From Treponema sp. (GTDB taxonomy: Bacteria; Spirochaetota; Spirochaetia; Treponematales; Treponemataceae), in the NCBI GenBank assembly GCA_024693715.1, contig JAILKS010000056.1, forward strand, positions 1 to 36,814: a DNA stretch of 36,814 nt. The letters run 5' to 3'. A program made the translations under genes and the position numbers. Positions 7,143 to 15,123 of the stretch are shown piece after piece. The notes beneath the pieces are model-generated. The model made no database searches and was not told the origin of the DNA. It saw nothing but the letters and a program-made list of their open reading frames with translations. The first letter of the stretch is position 1. Each line of letters opens with the position of its first letter.

Positions 7143-8205
7143 TCAGATTTGCACTAAGTGTATAAACGACAAAACTGTAAAGAACATCCGTTTTGACAGC
7201 AAGGGTGTGTGTAATTTTTGCCGCGCTTACGAAGAGATTGAACCAAAGCTCCACGACTACAATAATCTTGAAAAAAATTTTTTAAGCCGCATTAAAAATT
7301 CCGGGCACAAGTATGATGCAGCAGTGGGCTTTAGCGGCGGAAAGGATTCTACCTTTGTTTTATACGAGCTTGTAAAAAAATATAAGCTCAAGGTTAAAGC
7401 CTTTACTTTAGATAACGGTTTTATGTCCGAGGAAGCGCGAAATAAAATCATAAAGCTTGTAAAGGAATTAAAGGTTGAGCATGAGTTTGTAGATATTCCT
7501 TCTGAGGTGGTAAAAAAAATGTACCACGATATCTGTAAAAAATATCTTTCTCCCTGTCTTGCCTGCTCGTTCATCGGTTATGCAATCATGATAAATTATG
7601 CTTCTAAGATTGATGCTGCAGTTATGATTCACGGAAGAAGCCCTTACCAGATGCTCAGAAATTATTCAGATTTAGATAACGACTATTTTAAGCCTTTTAT
7701 TACAGAAGGATTGAGCCAGACTCCTGAGGATGCAGAAAAGCTTTTGGGCGTGATTATTTCCAAGGTAAACGATTATGTTTCTAAAGAGCTTGCTTTAATG
7801 ATTAAAAATGAGTTTTTGCAGGATGCTTATAAAAACGGCTTTAGACCCTTTGTGGCATATTTTTTATATCACCCGTACGACAAGCTCAATATGATAAAGC
7901 TTCTTACCAAAAATACCTCGTGGAAGGTTATGAGCGAAGAAGAGCATTTTGACTGTCTTATTCATCACGGGGCGCTGGATTTAAAAAATATTATTGCAAG
8001 AAGAAGTCACCTTATGCCCGAAATTTCTGTAATGATAAGGGAAAATAAAATTACACGAAATGAGGCTTTGAAAATTGCACAAGAATCGCTTAAAATAGAT
8101 AAGGGGCTTGCAGAGTCTGAATTAAAAACCTTTTGTGACTATGCAGATTTGTCCTATAAAAAATTAATGTTCAAGGCAAAGCTCTATTCAAAGCGCTGGT
8201 GGTAA
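7132..8205 (+). CDS. PP-loop ATP pyrophosphatase, N-acetyl-sugar-amidotransferase-like
   Basis: 357 residues. A zinc-ribbon-like N-terminus has paired cysteines (CTKC at 7-10, CNFC at 27-30). It is followed by the PP-loop SGGKDS at 68-73, which binds ATP and adenylates a carbonyl before attack by nitrogen or sulfur. The layout (CTKC, CNFC, then SGGKDST) matches the WbpG/PseA-type sugar amidotransferase family, which makes amidino or amide groups on sugar acids and usually works with HisH/HisF-like partners. No such glutaminase is in this window. PCLACSFIGYAI holds two more Cys. It overlaps the upstream HAD fusion by 11 nt and lies 13 bp before the next gene. The family is firm at PP-loop level; the substrate is unknown. 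Confidence 0.82.
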   Translation: MKNNQICTKCINDKTVKNIRFDSKGVCNFCRAYEEIEPKLHDYNNLEKNFLSRIKNSGHKYDAAVGFSGGKDSTFVLYELVKKYKLKVKAFTLDNGFMSEEARNKIIKLVKELKVEHEFVDIPSEVVKKMYHDICKKYLSPCLACSFIGYAIMINYASKIDAAVMIHGRSPYQMLRNYSDLDNDYFKPFITEGLSQTPEDAEKLLGVIISKVNDYVSKELALMIKNEFLQDAYKNGFRPFVAYFLYHPYDKLNMIKLLTKNTSWKVMSEEEHFDCLIHHGALDLKNIIARRSHLMPEISVMIRENKITRNEALKIAQESLKIDKGLAESELKTFCDYADLSYKKLMFKAKLYSKRWW

Positions 8206-8218
8206 AAGGCAGGAAAAA

Positions 8219-11014
8219 ATGGAGAGCAAAAAAAGTATAAAAATCATTTTCAGAAAGTATATATTAAATCCCGTTTATGTCCTGGCAGGATATACTCTTT
8301 TTTTAGTAAGCCTTCTTTTTTATGTAAATCCATTTAACTCTTTTATAAGCCCTTCTCTTTTTATCTTACTTTCGCTTTTTTTATTCCTCCGCTTTTTGGA
8401 TGATTATTCAGATTATTATAAAGATGCTTTAAACGAAAAAAATGTTTTAAACCGCACAACGCTTTTAATTTTGTGTCTCATTCTTGCAGCACAAACAATT
8501 ATTTTTTGTGTGCTTTCCAAATATTATTTTTTTATGGCACTCTTAGCCTTTTTTGTTTTGATTTATAAATTCAATCTAAAATTTTTAAAACCTTTTATTG
8601 TGCCGCTCACTTTTGGTCTTGTGATTTTTTACGAATTTGAATTTCACCCTTCTAATCTTTTAATTATTTTAGTAAGCCTTGCACTCGGTTTTGTTTTTGG
8701 TCTTTTAAAAAAGAAGGATGAATATACTTTGGAAGAGATTGGGGGTAAGGCATATAACCTTTATAAGCTCAACATAAAAAATACACCGCCATATTTTCCA
8801 ATCAAAGCTGAATATTTAAATCCGCCTGATAAAGAAAAATTAGAGTACATAGTAAAATACTTTTGTAAAAAAAATAATCTTTATGCCGTGCGCTCTTCCT
8901 GCGTGGACGAAGATTCAGAAAACACAAGCTTTGCCGGAGTTCACGACACATTTTTAAATGTAAAAAAAGAAGATGTACTGGAAAATATTTTAAAGGTTGC
9001 CCGGAGTGCTCATTCAAAGCTGGCGTTGGAATACAGAAAGAAGAATTCGCTTAATACAAAAGACATAAAGATTGCAGTTTTATTACAGGAAATGGTTGAT
9101 GCAGATTACGCCGGAGTTTTAAATACAATCAATCCTGTTACAAACAATATCTCACAAACGGTCGTTAGTGTAACCCGTGGGCTTGGAGATAAGCTTGTAG
9201 ACGGAACTGTGGACGGTTCAACTTATTATCTGGAAGCAAAAAAAACAGAGGTAAACGGAGAAGATATTCTTCCTGCAAAAGTAATAGAAAAATTAAAAAA
9301 GCTTTCGGATGAATTAAGAAAAAAGACAAACAGATTTCAGGATTGTGAATTTGCCGTAAAAAACAATAAGGTATATTTTCTTCAGTCCAGGGCAATTACA
9401 ACCTACGACGTAGACACCCATAACATGACCTTATTAATAGATAATTCGAATCTCATTGAATCTTATTACGGACTTACAAGCTGCCTTACTCATTCATTTG
9501 CCCACGAGGTTTATACCAAGGTTTATACACAAACCTGTTTGATTGCAAAGCTCAACAAAAAAATCATGAAGAGTCTTGAGCCTTCACTTAAAAATATGCT
9601 TTATTCCTATGAGGGAAAACTCTACTACAATTTAAATTCCTGGTACAATCTTATTTCACTTTTTCCTTCAAAAAATTCTGCGTCTTATATGGAAAGCATG
9701 ATGGGGGTAAAGGCCGGAAACAGGGATTATAAAAAAGTAAAGCTCAGTCTTTTTGGAATGCTAAAAATCGGAATTGTAATTTTAAATAAGTTTCGTAATA
9801 TAGATAAGCTTTCTGAATTGTTTATCCAGCGTTTTAATGAGGTTGTAAATCCACACTACGGAAAAAATCTTGATAATCTTTCGAACAAAGAGCTTACAAA
9901 TCTTTATGAACAGATTGATAAAAAAATCGTAAAGGAATTTACAACGCCTATTTTAAACGACATTGGAGTTATGATTTATTTTGGCCGCTTAAAGGAAAAG
10001 GTTCGTAAGTATAAAAATGCAGAAGAGCTTTTGGCCTTTGCAGTAAACAATAACGGAAATGTAGAAAGTGCAAAAAGTGCCACAGACTTTATTAAGATTG
10101 TTGATTACATAAAAAAAGATGCCGCCCTTAAAAAAGAATTTGAACAGGCTGATGAAAAAACACTCGGAAAAAAATATTTAAACCAACCAGCAGAGCTTTC
10201 CAGAATGCTTGATGAATATATTTACAGATTCGGCTCTCGTGTTATGAACGAACTTAAGCTTGAAACTATTACGATGATAGAAAATCCGCTTATTATATTC
10301 GGCCTTATAAAAGATGCGCTTAAAAATAAAAACACAGCAACCCCGGTACAGACAGAGCTTGAGCTTCCAAAGGAATTAAAAAAGCTTTCTTTAAAGGCAA
10401 AGCATTTTATTCAGAACAGGGAAAGATTGAGATTAAAAAGAACCTATGTTTTCTCTGTTGTAAGAAATATCTTTTTAAGCTATGGACGTAACTTTGTAAA
10501 ACAGGGACTATTAAAAAACGAACGCGATATTTTTTATCTTACCAAGGACGAAATTTTTTACGGGGCAAATAAAGAGGATTACCAGAGCCTTGTTAAGATG
10601 AGAAAAAAAGAGGATGAAATTAATAAGGAAAAAACATATTATTCAAGAATAGCTTTCTTTGGAGATAAAGTTCTTCCAATCACCTTTGTAAATCCAAAAG
10701 GGTTAAGGGGGCTTCCTTCGGGAAAGGGTATTATAAAAGAAAAAGTTTGTGTAATGGAAACAAAAGACAGCAATTTTATTCCCGGTTCTATCATCGTTAC
10801 AAAAAGAACGGATCCGGGCTGGATAAGTCTGTTTCCACTTGCCGGCGGTTTGATTGTAGAACACGGAAGCATGCTTTCTCACAGTTTTGTTGTTGCCAGA
10901 GAGATGAACCTTCCTTGTGTTGTTGGGGTAGAAGGAATTACCCGAATGCTTAAAACCGGCGATGTAGTTACACTGGATGCATTAAAAGGAGAAATTACAA
11001 TTGAATCTAAGTGA
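8219..11014 (+). CDS. Membrane (UbiA-like half) protein fused to PEP-synthase-like phosphotransferase
   Basis: 931 residues. Residues 15-165 contain five or six hydrophobic segments. Segment two ends in LDDYSDYYKD (Asp61 to Asp69), resembling the first Asp-rich motif of UbiA prenyltransferases (NDxxDxxxD), but the second half of that family is missing. Residues about 170-400 match the ATP-binding domain of PEP synthase/PPDK: IGGKAYNLYKL, YAVRSSCVDEDSENTSFAGV, VTRGLGDKLVDGTVDGSTYY and FAVKNNKVYFLQSR. The C-terminal swivelling His domain has LIVEHGSMLSHSFVVARE with the phospho-His near residue 888. The PEP/pyruvate TIM barrel is absent, as in rifampicin phosphotransferase and PigC. It probably phosphorylates, or condenses by phosphoryl activation, a membrane-bound substrate. 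RBS AGGAAAA precedes the ATG. Confidence 0.85.
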   Translation: MESKKSIKIIFRKYILNPVYVLAGYTLFLVSLLFYVNPFNSFISPSLFILLSLFLFLRFLDDYSDYYKDALNEKNVLNRTTLLILCLILAAQTIIFCVLSKYYFFMALLAFFVLIYKFNLKFLKPFIVPLTFGLVIFYEFEFHPSNLLIILVSLALGFVFGLLKKKDEYTLEEIGGKAYNLYKLNIKNTPPYFPIKAEYLNPPDKEKLEYIVKYFCKKNNLYAVRSSCVDEDSENTSFAGVHDTFLNVKKEDVLENILKVARSAHSKLALEYRKKNSLNTKDIKIAVLLQEMVDADYAGVLNTINPVTNNISQTVVSVTRGLGDKLVDGTVDGSTYYLEAKKTEVNGEDILPAKVIEKLKKLSDELRKKTNRFQDCEFAVKNNKVYFLQSRAITTYDVDTHNMTLLIDNSNLIESYYGLTSCLTHSFAHEVYTKVYTQTCLIAKLNKKIMKSLEPSLKNMLYSYEGKLYYNLNSWYNLISLFPSKNSASYMESMMGVKAGNRDYKKVKLSLFGMLKIGIVILNKFRNIDKLSELFIQRFNEVVNPHYGKNLDNLSNKELTNLYEQIDKKIVKEFTTPILNDIGVMIYFGRLKEKVRKYKNAEELLAFAVNNNGNVESAKSATDFIKIVDYIKKDAALKKEFEQADEKTLGKKYLNQPAELSRMLDEYIYRFGSRVMNELKLETITMIENPLIIFGLIKDALKNKNTATPVQTELELPKELKKLSLKAKHFIQNRERLRLKRTYVFSVVRNIFLSYGRNFVKQGLLKNERDIFYLTKDEIFYGANKEDYQSLVKMRKKEDEINKEKTYYSRIAFFGDKVLPITFVNPKGLRGLPSGKGIIKEKVCVMETKDSNFIPGSIIVTKRTDPGWISLFPLAGGLIVEHGSMLSHSFVVAREMNLPCVVGVEGITRMLKTGDVVTLDALKGEITIESK

Positions 11015-12050
11015 ATATTATCTTGAAGAAAATTATATTCATTACAGTAATTGCCATGAAGATTATTTACTTTTAGATAAATATATAAAAAGTAATACAA
11101 AGGAAGTTCTGTCTGTTGCAAGTGCGCTTGATAATTCACTTTCTTTTTTAGTTCACAAAAATGTAAAAGTTCACGCCTTTGATTTTAATCCTTCGCAGGT
11201 AAAGCTTGGAAAATTGAAAATCTGCGCCATAAAAGATTTAACCTACAAAAATTTTCTGGTTTTTATAGGGATAAATGAAGGAGACAGGATTGCCCTTTAC
11301 AACAAAATAAAAAAGCACCTTGAAGATGACGTAAAGGAATATTTTGATTCACATCTGTTTTTAATAGAAAAAGGTCTTGTGAACATCGGCCGCTTTGAGC
11401 AGTATTTTCATCTTTTTAGGAAGAAGGTGTTTCCGTTTGTGTGCCGTTCAAAATATATAAAGGAATTTGCTCTTTGTGAAACTCTTGAACAGCAGCAGGA
11501 AATATACGAAAAGAAAATCAATACACTCCGCTTTCGTCTGATGTTTAAAATCTTTTTTTCAAAAACACTTATGGCAAAGCTCGGACGGGACAAGGAATTT
11601 TTTAAATACAGTCACGACAATCTTCCGCGCATTTTAAGAAACAGAATTGATTCTGGCTTTATGAATGTGCTTAATAAAACAAATCCATATTACGGCTATG
11701 TACTTAATGCAGGCTACAAAGAGCTTCCGTTTTATCTTCAAAAAGAAAATTTTACAAAGATTAAGGCAAACATCCAGAATATTCAGGTGGAAGAAAAATC
11801 GTTCGACCAGATGCTTGAACACAATTACGACTTTATGAATCTTTCTGATATTTTTGAATACATGGATAATTCTAAAATGCCTTATTATTCAGATTTGATT
11901 GCACAGCATTTGAATAAGGACGGAATTGTTGCCTTCTGGAATATGATGAATGTAAGAAGCCTTTCTTCGCTTAAAAGAATTTCGGGCAAAAATGAATATC
12001 TTAAAGACAGGGCATTTTTCTACAGGGATTTTCTAGTTTATGAAAAATAA
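11001..12050 (+). CDS. BtaA-like S-adenosylmethionine 3-amino-3-carboxypropyl transferase (DUF3419)
   Basis: 349 residues starting at a TTG codon (11001). AAAAGGAG about 10 nt upstream supports it, and no ATG occurs near the N-terminus. It overlaps the previous gene by 14 nt. Motifs fit the DUF3419/BtaA family: VLSVASALDNSLSFL (residues 36-50, SAM-binding SaGdN region), FDFNPSQVKLGKLK (60-73, DlNpaQ region), FLVFIG, and GLVNIGRFEQYFHLFRKKVF. BtaA moves the 3-amino-3-carboxypropyl group of SAM onto diacylglycerol, making homoserine lipids in the membrane. No BtaB-like N-methyltransferase lies nearby, so a betaine lipid is not the expected end product here. The acceptor could instead be the product of the neighbouring enzymes. 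The family is confident, the substrate unknown. Confidence 0.85.
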   Translation: MNLSEYYLEENYIHYSNCHEDYLLLDKYIKSNTKEVLSVASALDNSLSFLVHKNVKVHAFDFNPSQVKLGKLKICAIKDLTYKNFLVFIGINEGDRIALYNKIKKHLEDDVKEYFDSHLFLIEKGLVNIGRFEQYFHLFRKKVFPFVCRSKYIKEFALCETLEQQQEIYEKKINTLRFRLMFKIFFSKTLMAKLGRDKEFFKYSHDNLPRILRNRIDSGFMNVLNKTNPYYGYVLNAGYKELPFYLQKENFTKIKANIQNIQVEEKSFDQMLEHNYDFMNLSDIFEYMDNSKMPYYSDLIAQHLNKDGIVAFWNMMNVRSLSSLKRISGKNEYLKDRAFFYRDFLVYEK

Positions 12051-13401
12051 TCTTATTCAGGAATTCATTCAAAAAGCAAAGGATAACCCAAAAACAGCCT
12101 TTATCTGTCCCCAAAAAACGGGTACAAAAAAAATCAGCTTTAATGAATTTCTTGATGATATTTTTTTGATGAATTCTTTTTTAAAGGAAAACACAAGGGG
12201 AAATAATATCCTTCTTTTTTCGTACCCTTACAACTATCTCTTCTTCGTTTCCATCTTTTCGTGCTTCTTCCTTGGCAAAAACATCGTGATTATAGATTCG
12301 TTCGGCGACAGAAAAAAAACAAAGCTCATGATGCAATCAGCCTCACTCACAGACATCCTTACAGATAATTTTACAGCTCCACTTGGCTTTCTTCTTCCAG
12401 GAAAGATTAAAAAACTGAATGTAAAGAATTTTAAGGATAAAAGAGAATCGCGGGGGAAGGTTCAAAATGTAAAAAAGAATTCTTCTGTATCTGAAAATCC
12501 TTTTACCCCGGGCAGAAAACTTACTAAACCCCAGACTGCTTCCATCACAACTTTTACTTCGGGTACAACGGGAATTCCCAAAAAAATCACAAGAGATATG
12601 AGTTTTCTGCAAAATCAGATAGATCTTATTTTAAATAATGTCAGGTTTTCCGAAGATGATTTAGTTTACGGGCTTTTACCGGTTTACACCCTTCTTGCAG
12701 TTTTTATGAATCACACCTGCCTTATTACAAGAAAAATCAAACTCTGCGATAAATACAACGTGAGCATGATGCTTGTGCCAATTAAAAAGGTACAGAAAAT
12801 AAAACAGCCTCTTAAAACTGTAAAAAGAACTTTTTTGGGCGGTGCAATTTTATATAAAAAAGAAGCGGATTTTATTTTACAAAAGCTTCCTTCTTCGCAG
12901 ATTGTGTATGTTTACGGGGCAAGCGAGGGAGTTGTTATTTATAAAACAGAGCTCAAGGATTATGCCCAAAATCTATTTACTTTTAATGTAATATCTAACG
13001 GAATAGATGTAGAAATTTTAAATCCCGACAGTGAGGGAGTAGGAGAAATTGTAATTAAAGGGGAAACAGTAATCGGAGAAAATCACACACATAACACAGG
13101 CGATTACGGAAAATTCCAGAATCAGAAATTAATCATAGTGGGCCGAAAAAAATACAGCAGCAGCGCCCTTCATTTTTATAATTATGAATACGACGAAACC
13201 TTACGCTCCCAAAATCCACACCTCAAAGCCGCCTTCAGTTTTTTCTACAACGAAAAAATCCACGTAGCCTACCAGGGCAAACTCAAAAAACACCCCGGCA
13301 TCATATACCACCACTTTTTCCGCCTCCCCTACGACCAGAAGCACAAAACCAAACTAGACTACAGCAAGGTCATCCAGCGGGTAGCGAAAGAAGATAAATA
13401 G
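12040..13401 (+). CDS. AMP-forming acyl/aminoacyl ligase (ANL superfamily)
   Basis: 453 residues. The adenylate-forming signature TFTSGTTGIPKK is near residues 169-180. VYVYGASEG is the A5-like motif, HNTGDYG the TGD motif that contacts ATP ribose, and VGRKKYSSS the hinge. The C-terminus PYDQKHKTKLDYSKVIQR matches the family's closing P..hKtKvD region with its catalytic Lys. It is shorter than a typical acyl-CoA synthetase (500-600), with an abbreviated N-terminal subdomain. There is no carrier-protein domain and none is encoded nearby, so the acceptor is CoA, an amine or the BtaA-type product. Last gene of the operon; its ATG lies 11 nt inside the BtaA-like gene. Acid substrate unknown. Confidence 0.85.
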   Translation: MKNNLIQEFIQKAKDNPKTAFICPQKTGTKKISFNEFLDDIFLMNSFLKENTRGNNILLFSYPYNYLFFVSIFSCFFLGKNIVIIDSFGDRKKTKLMMQSASLTDILTDNFTAPLGFLLPGKIKKLNVKNFKDKRESRGKVQNVKKNSSVSENPFTPGRKLTKPQTASITTFTSGTTGIPKKITRDMSFLQNQIDLILNNVRFSEDDLVYGLLPVYTLLAVFMNHTCLITRKIKLCDKYNVSMMLVPIKKVQKIKQPLKTVKRTFLGGAILYKKEADFILQKLPSSQIVYVYGASEGVVIYKTELKDYAQNLFTFNVISNGIDVEILNPDSEGVGEIVIKGETVIGENHTHNTGDYGKFQNQKLIIVGRKKYSSSALHFYNYEYDETLRSQNPHLKAAFSFFYNEKIHVAYQGKLKKHPGIIYHHFFRLPYDQKHKTKLDYSKVIQRVAKEDK

Positions 13402-13432
13402 TAGATTTTGGAAAAATTAAGGAGATTATTAA

Positions 13433-13547
13433 ATGTTTGATATTTCTCAGGAAGAAGATTACAGGGAACTCGCCCTTGAAGAACAGTATCTTGTAATTTG
13501 AAGATATTTTTGATAAATGCCCCGAGTGTGGTTGCGATTGGGAATAA
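13433..13547 (+). pseudogene. Mini zinc-ribbon ORF broken by a +1 shift
   Basis: An ATG at 13433 behind AAGGAG reads MFDISQEEDYRELALEEQYL then VI and stops at TGA 13499-13501. If one T of ATTT (13497-13499) is skipped, the frame continues EDIFDKCPECGCDWE to TAA 13545-13547, giving a 37-residue acidic peptide with a CPECGC zinc-knuckle. The good RBS and smooth peptide across the junction suggest a real small gene. It may be a recent pseudogene, a sequencing error, or a recoded TGA. Confidence 0.45.
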
Positions 13548-13737
13548 AAAACTTTTTGGTTATATTATGAAAATGCGATTAAGAATACATTTTTTCTAGT
13601 GTAACTAAAGTATAGGCCTTTGCGGTTTTTAGAACATAATCTGAAAATCCTGAAAGGGAAAAAAGCAGAATTTATGGTTTGAAGCTGGTAAATAATTTAA
13701 TTTATCCTCAAAAATGGTAAGGTCTTCGTAGTGTTTT

Positions 13738-13789
13738 TTACTAGAGTACATTCTACTAGAGTTAAGTCTACTAGAATGCACTCTAGTAA
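13738..13789. repeat. 52-bp near-palindrome built of CTAGA units
   Basis: The two halves pair around 13763/13764 at 23 of 26 positions; mismatched pairs are 13748/13779, 13756/13771 and 13761/13766. CTAGA or TCTAG recurs four times. No T-run follows on the plus strand, so it is not a typical intrinsic terminator. It could be a cruciform, an operator for a dimeric regulator, or a miniature mobile repeat. Confidence 0.75.
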
Positions 13790-13865
13790 TTCTGGATTGA
13801 AAGAAATTGTTTGTTAATAAAATAATAGAGAGGTTGAAATAATAATCATCTCACTCTTTTCCCAG

Positions 13866-13893
13866 TTGCCAAAAGCGGTTTATTGGATATAAT
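13866..13893 (+). promoter_or_regulatory. Sigma70-type promoter for the M20 peptidase
   Basis: TTGCCA (13866-13871), a 16-bp spacer and a perfect TATAAT (13888-13893) are followed closely by GAGGG and the ATG at 13909/13912. The leader would be only about 10 nt. Confidence 0.6.
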
Positions 13894-13908
13894 GCTTCTA
13901 GAGGGACA

Positions 13909-15120
13909 ATGATGAACGCAAAAGAATTTCTGGAAAATGAACGAAAAAACATTGTTGAGCTTGAACGGCTTCTGACTTCACATAAGGCCATTGCTCCCGA
14001 AGGCGGTGGTGACGGTGAAAAAGAAAAATGTGATGCGCTTTACGGATGGCTTATGGAAAACGGCTTTACTGACATCGAACTTTTTAAGGCTCCTGATTCA
14101 CGAGTAAGCTACGGTTACCGTCCAAGTCTTGTTGTTACAATTCCGGGAGTTGATGATTCAAGGCGTATCTGGGTTATGGCTCATATGGATGTTGTTCCAA
14201 CCGGAGATTTATCTTTGTGGAATACGGACCCGTGGACTTTAGTAGAAAAAGACGGAAAGGTTTTTGGGCGCGGCGTAGAAGACAATCAGCAGGGGTTATG
14301 TTCAGCGGCTTTTGCAGCTCTTTATTATATTAAAAACGGGATTAAACCTTCCAATACCGTTAAACTTTTGTTTGTGGCAGATGAAGAAAACGGCAGCGAA
14401 TACGGTGCAATCTGGCTTATAAACAACACAAATCTTTTTAATAAAAATGACCTTGTTTTTATTCCCGACGGTGGAGATTCAGAGGGAAGAACAATCGAAA
14501 TTGCAGAAAAAAATCTTTTGTGGCTCCATGTTCACGTTATGGGAAAACAGACTCACGGAAGCAGACCAGATAGCGGAGCAAATGCTTGTCTTGCCGCCTG
14601 CGATTTATCTCTGCGCCTTCATAACCTTGAAAATATTTTCAACAAAAAGGATGATTTATTCGAACCTGATTATTCAACTTTCCAGCCGACTAAGCGCGAA
14701 AAGAATGTGGACAGCATAAACATCATCCCGGGCGAAGACTGGTTTTGTATGGACTGCCGCATTCTTCCATGCTATTCGCTTGCAGAGGTTTTAAAAGAGG
14801 TAGACCGCTCCTGCCGAGAAACTGAAAAGATGTACGGGGTAAAAATCGAATATACGACGCCGCAGAAATCAGAAAGCCCTTCTACGAGTCGTGAATCTCC
14901 GGTAGCACAAAAACTTGCAGCCGCTATCCGTACCGTTCATTCTCTGGAGCCAAAGTTCATAGGGATTGGCGGCGGAACCGTTGGAGCCGAGCTGCGCCGC
15001 AAGGGTATAGATGCGGTTGTGTGGAGCACACTGGACGACCAGGCCCATCAGCCTAACGAGTACTGCATAATCGAAAATCTTATTAAAGACGCACAGACTC
15101 TTATAGAAATTTTTAAATAA
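13909..15120 (+). CDS. M20 family metallopeptidase
   Basis: 403 residues. Two consecutive ATGs (13909, 13912) are available; the second has better spacing from GAGGG. Metal and catalytic motifs of M20 peptidases are visible: MAHMDVVP (His and catalytic Asp), GRGVEDNQQG (bridging Asp), the Glu pair in VADEENGSEYG, FIPDGGDSEG (metal Asp) and the C-terminal His in AHQPNEYC. The lid/dimerisation domain lies between (KQTHGSRPDSGANAC). It is a cytoplasmic di-zinc hydrolase cutting small peptides or N-acyl amino acids; the family includes PepV, DapE and ArgE. The context does not narrow the substrate. It converges with mraY with only 3 bp between stops. Class is firm, exact substrate unknown. Confidence 0.9.
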   Translation: MMNAKEFLENERKNIVELERLLTSHKAIAPEGGGDGEKEKCDALYGWLMENGFTDIELFKAPDSRVSYGYRPSLVVTIPGVDDSRRIWVMAHMDVVPTGDLSLWNTDPWTLVEKDGKVFGRGVEDNQQGLCSAAFAALYYIKNGIKPSNTVKLLFVADEENGSEYGAIWLINNTNLFNKNDLVFIPDGGDSEGRTIEIAEKNLLWLHVHVMGKQTHGSRPDSGANACLAACDLSLRLHNLENIFNKKDDLFEPDYSTFQPTKREKNVDSINIIPGEDWFCMDCRILPCYSLAEVLKEVDRSCRETEKMYGVKIEYTTPQKSESPSTSRESPVAQKLAAAIRTVHSLEPKFIGIGGGTVGAELRRKGIDAVVWSTLDDQAHQPNEYCIIENLIKDAQTLIEIFK

Positions 15121-15123
15121 TTT

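Larger units (their letters stand above)
13402..13908 (+). other. 507-bp stretch with no intact gene
   Basis: Between the ligase stop and the peptidase start I see no intact coding region. It contains a frameshifted mini-ORF (13433-13547), the near-palindrome at 13738-13789 and the peptidase promoter (13866-13893). The remainder, about 13550-13735, is AT-rich with short broken frames only. A decayed gene is possible but I cannot name it. Confidence 0.7.

Noticed and set aside
13738..13789. The palindrome as an intrinsic terminator of the biosynthetic operon
   Set aside because: No T-tract follows, and it lies 340 bp past the stop codon with imperfect AT-rich pairing.
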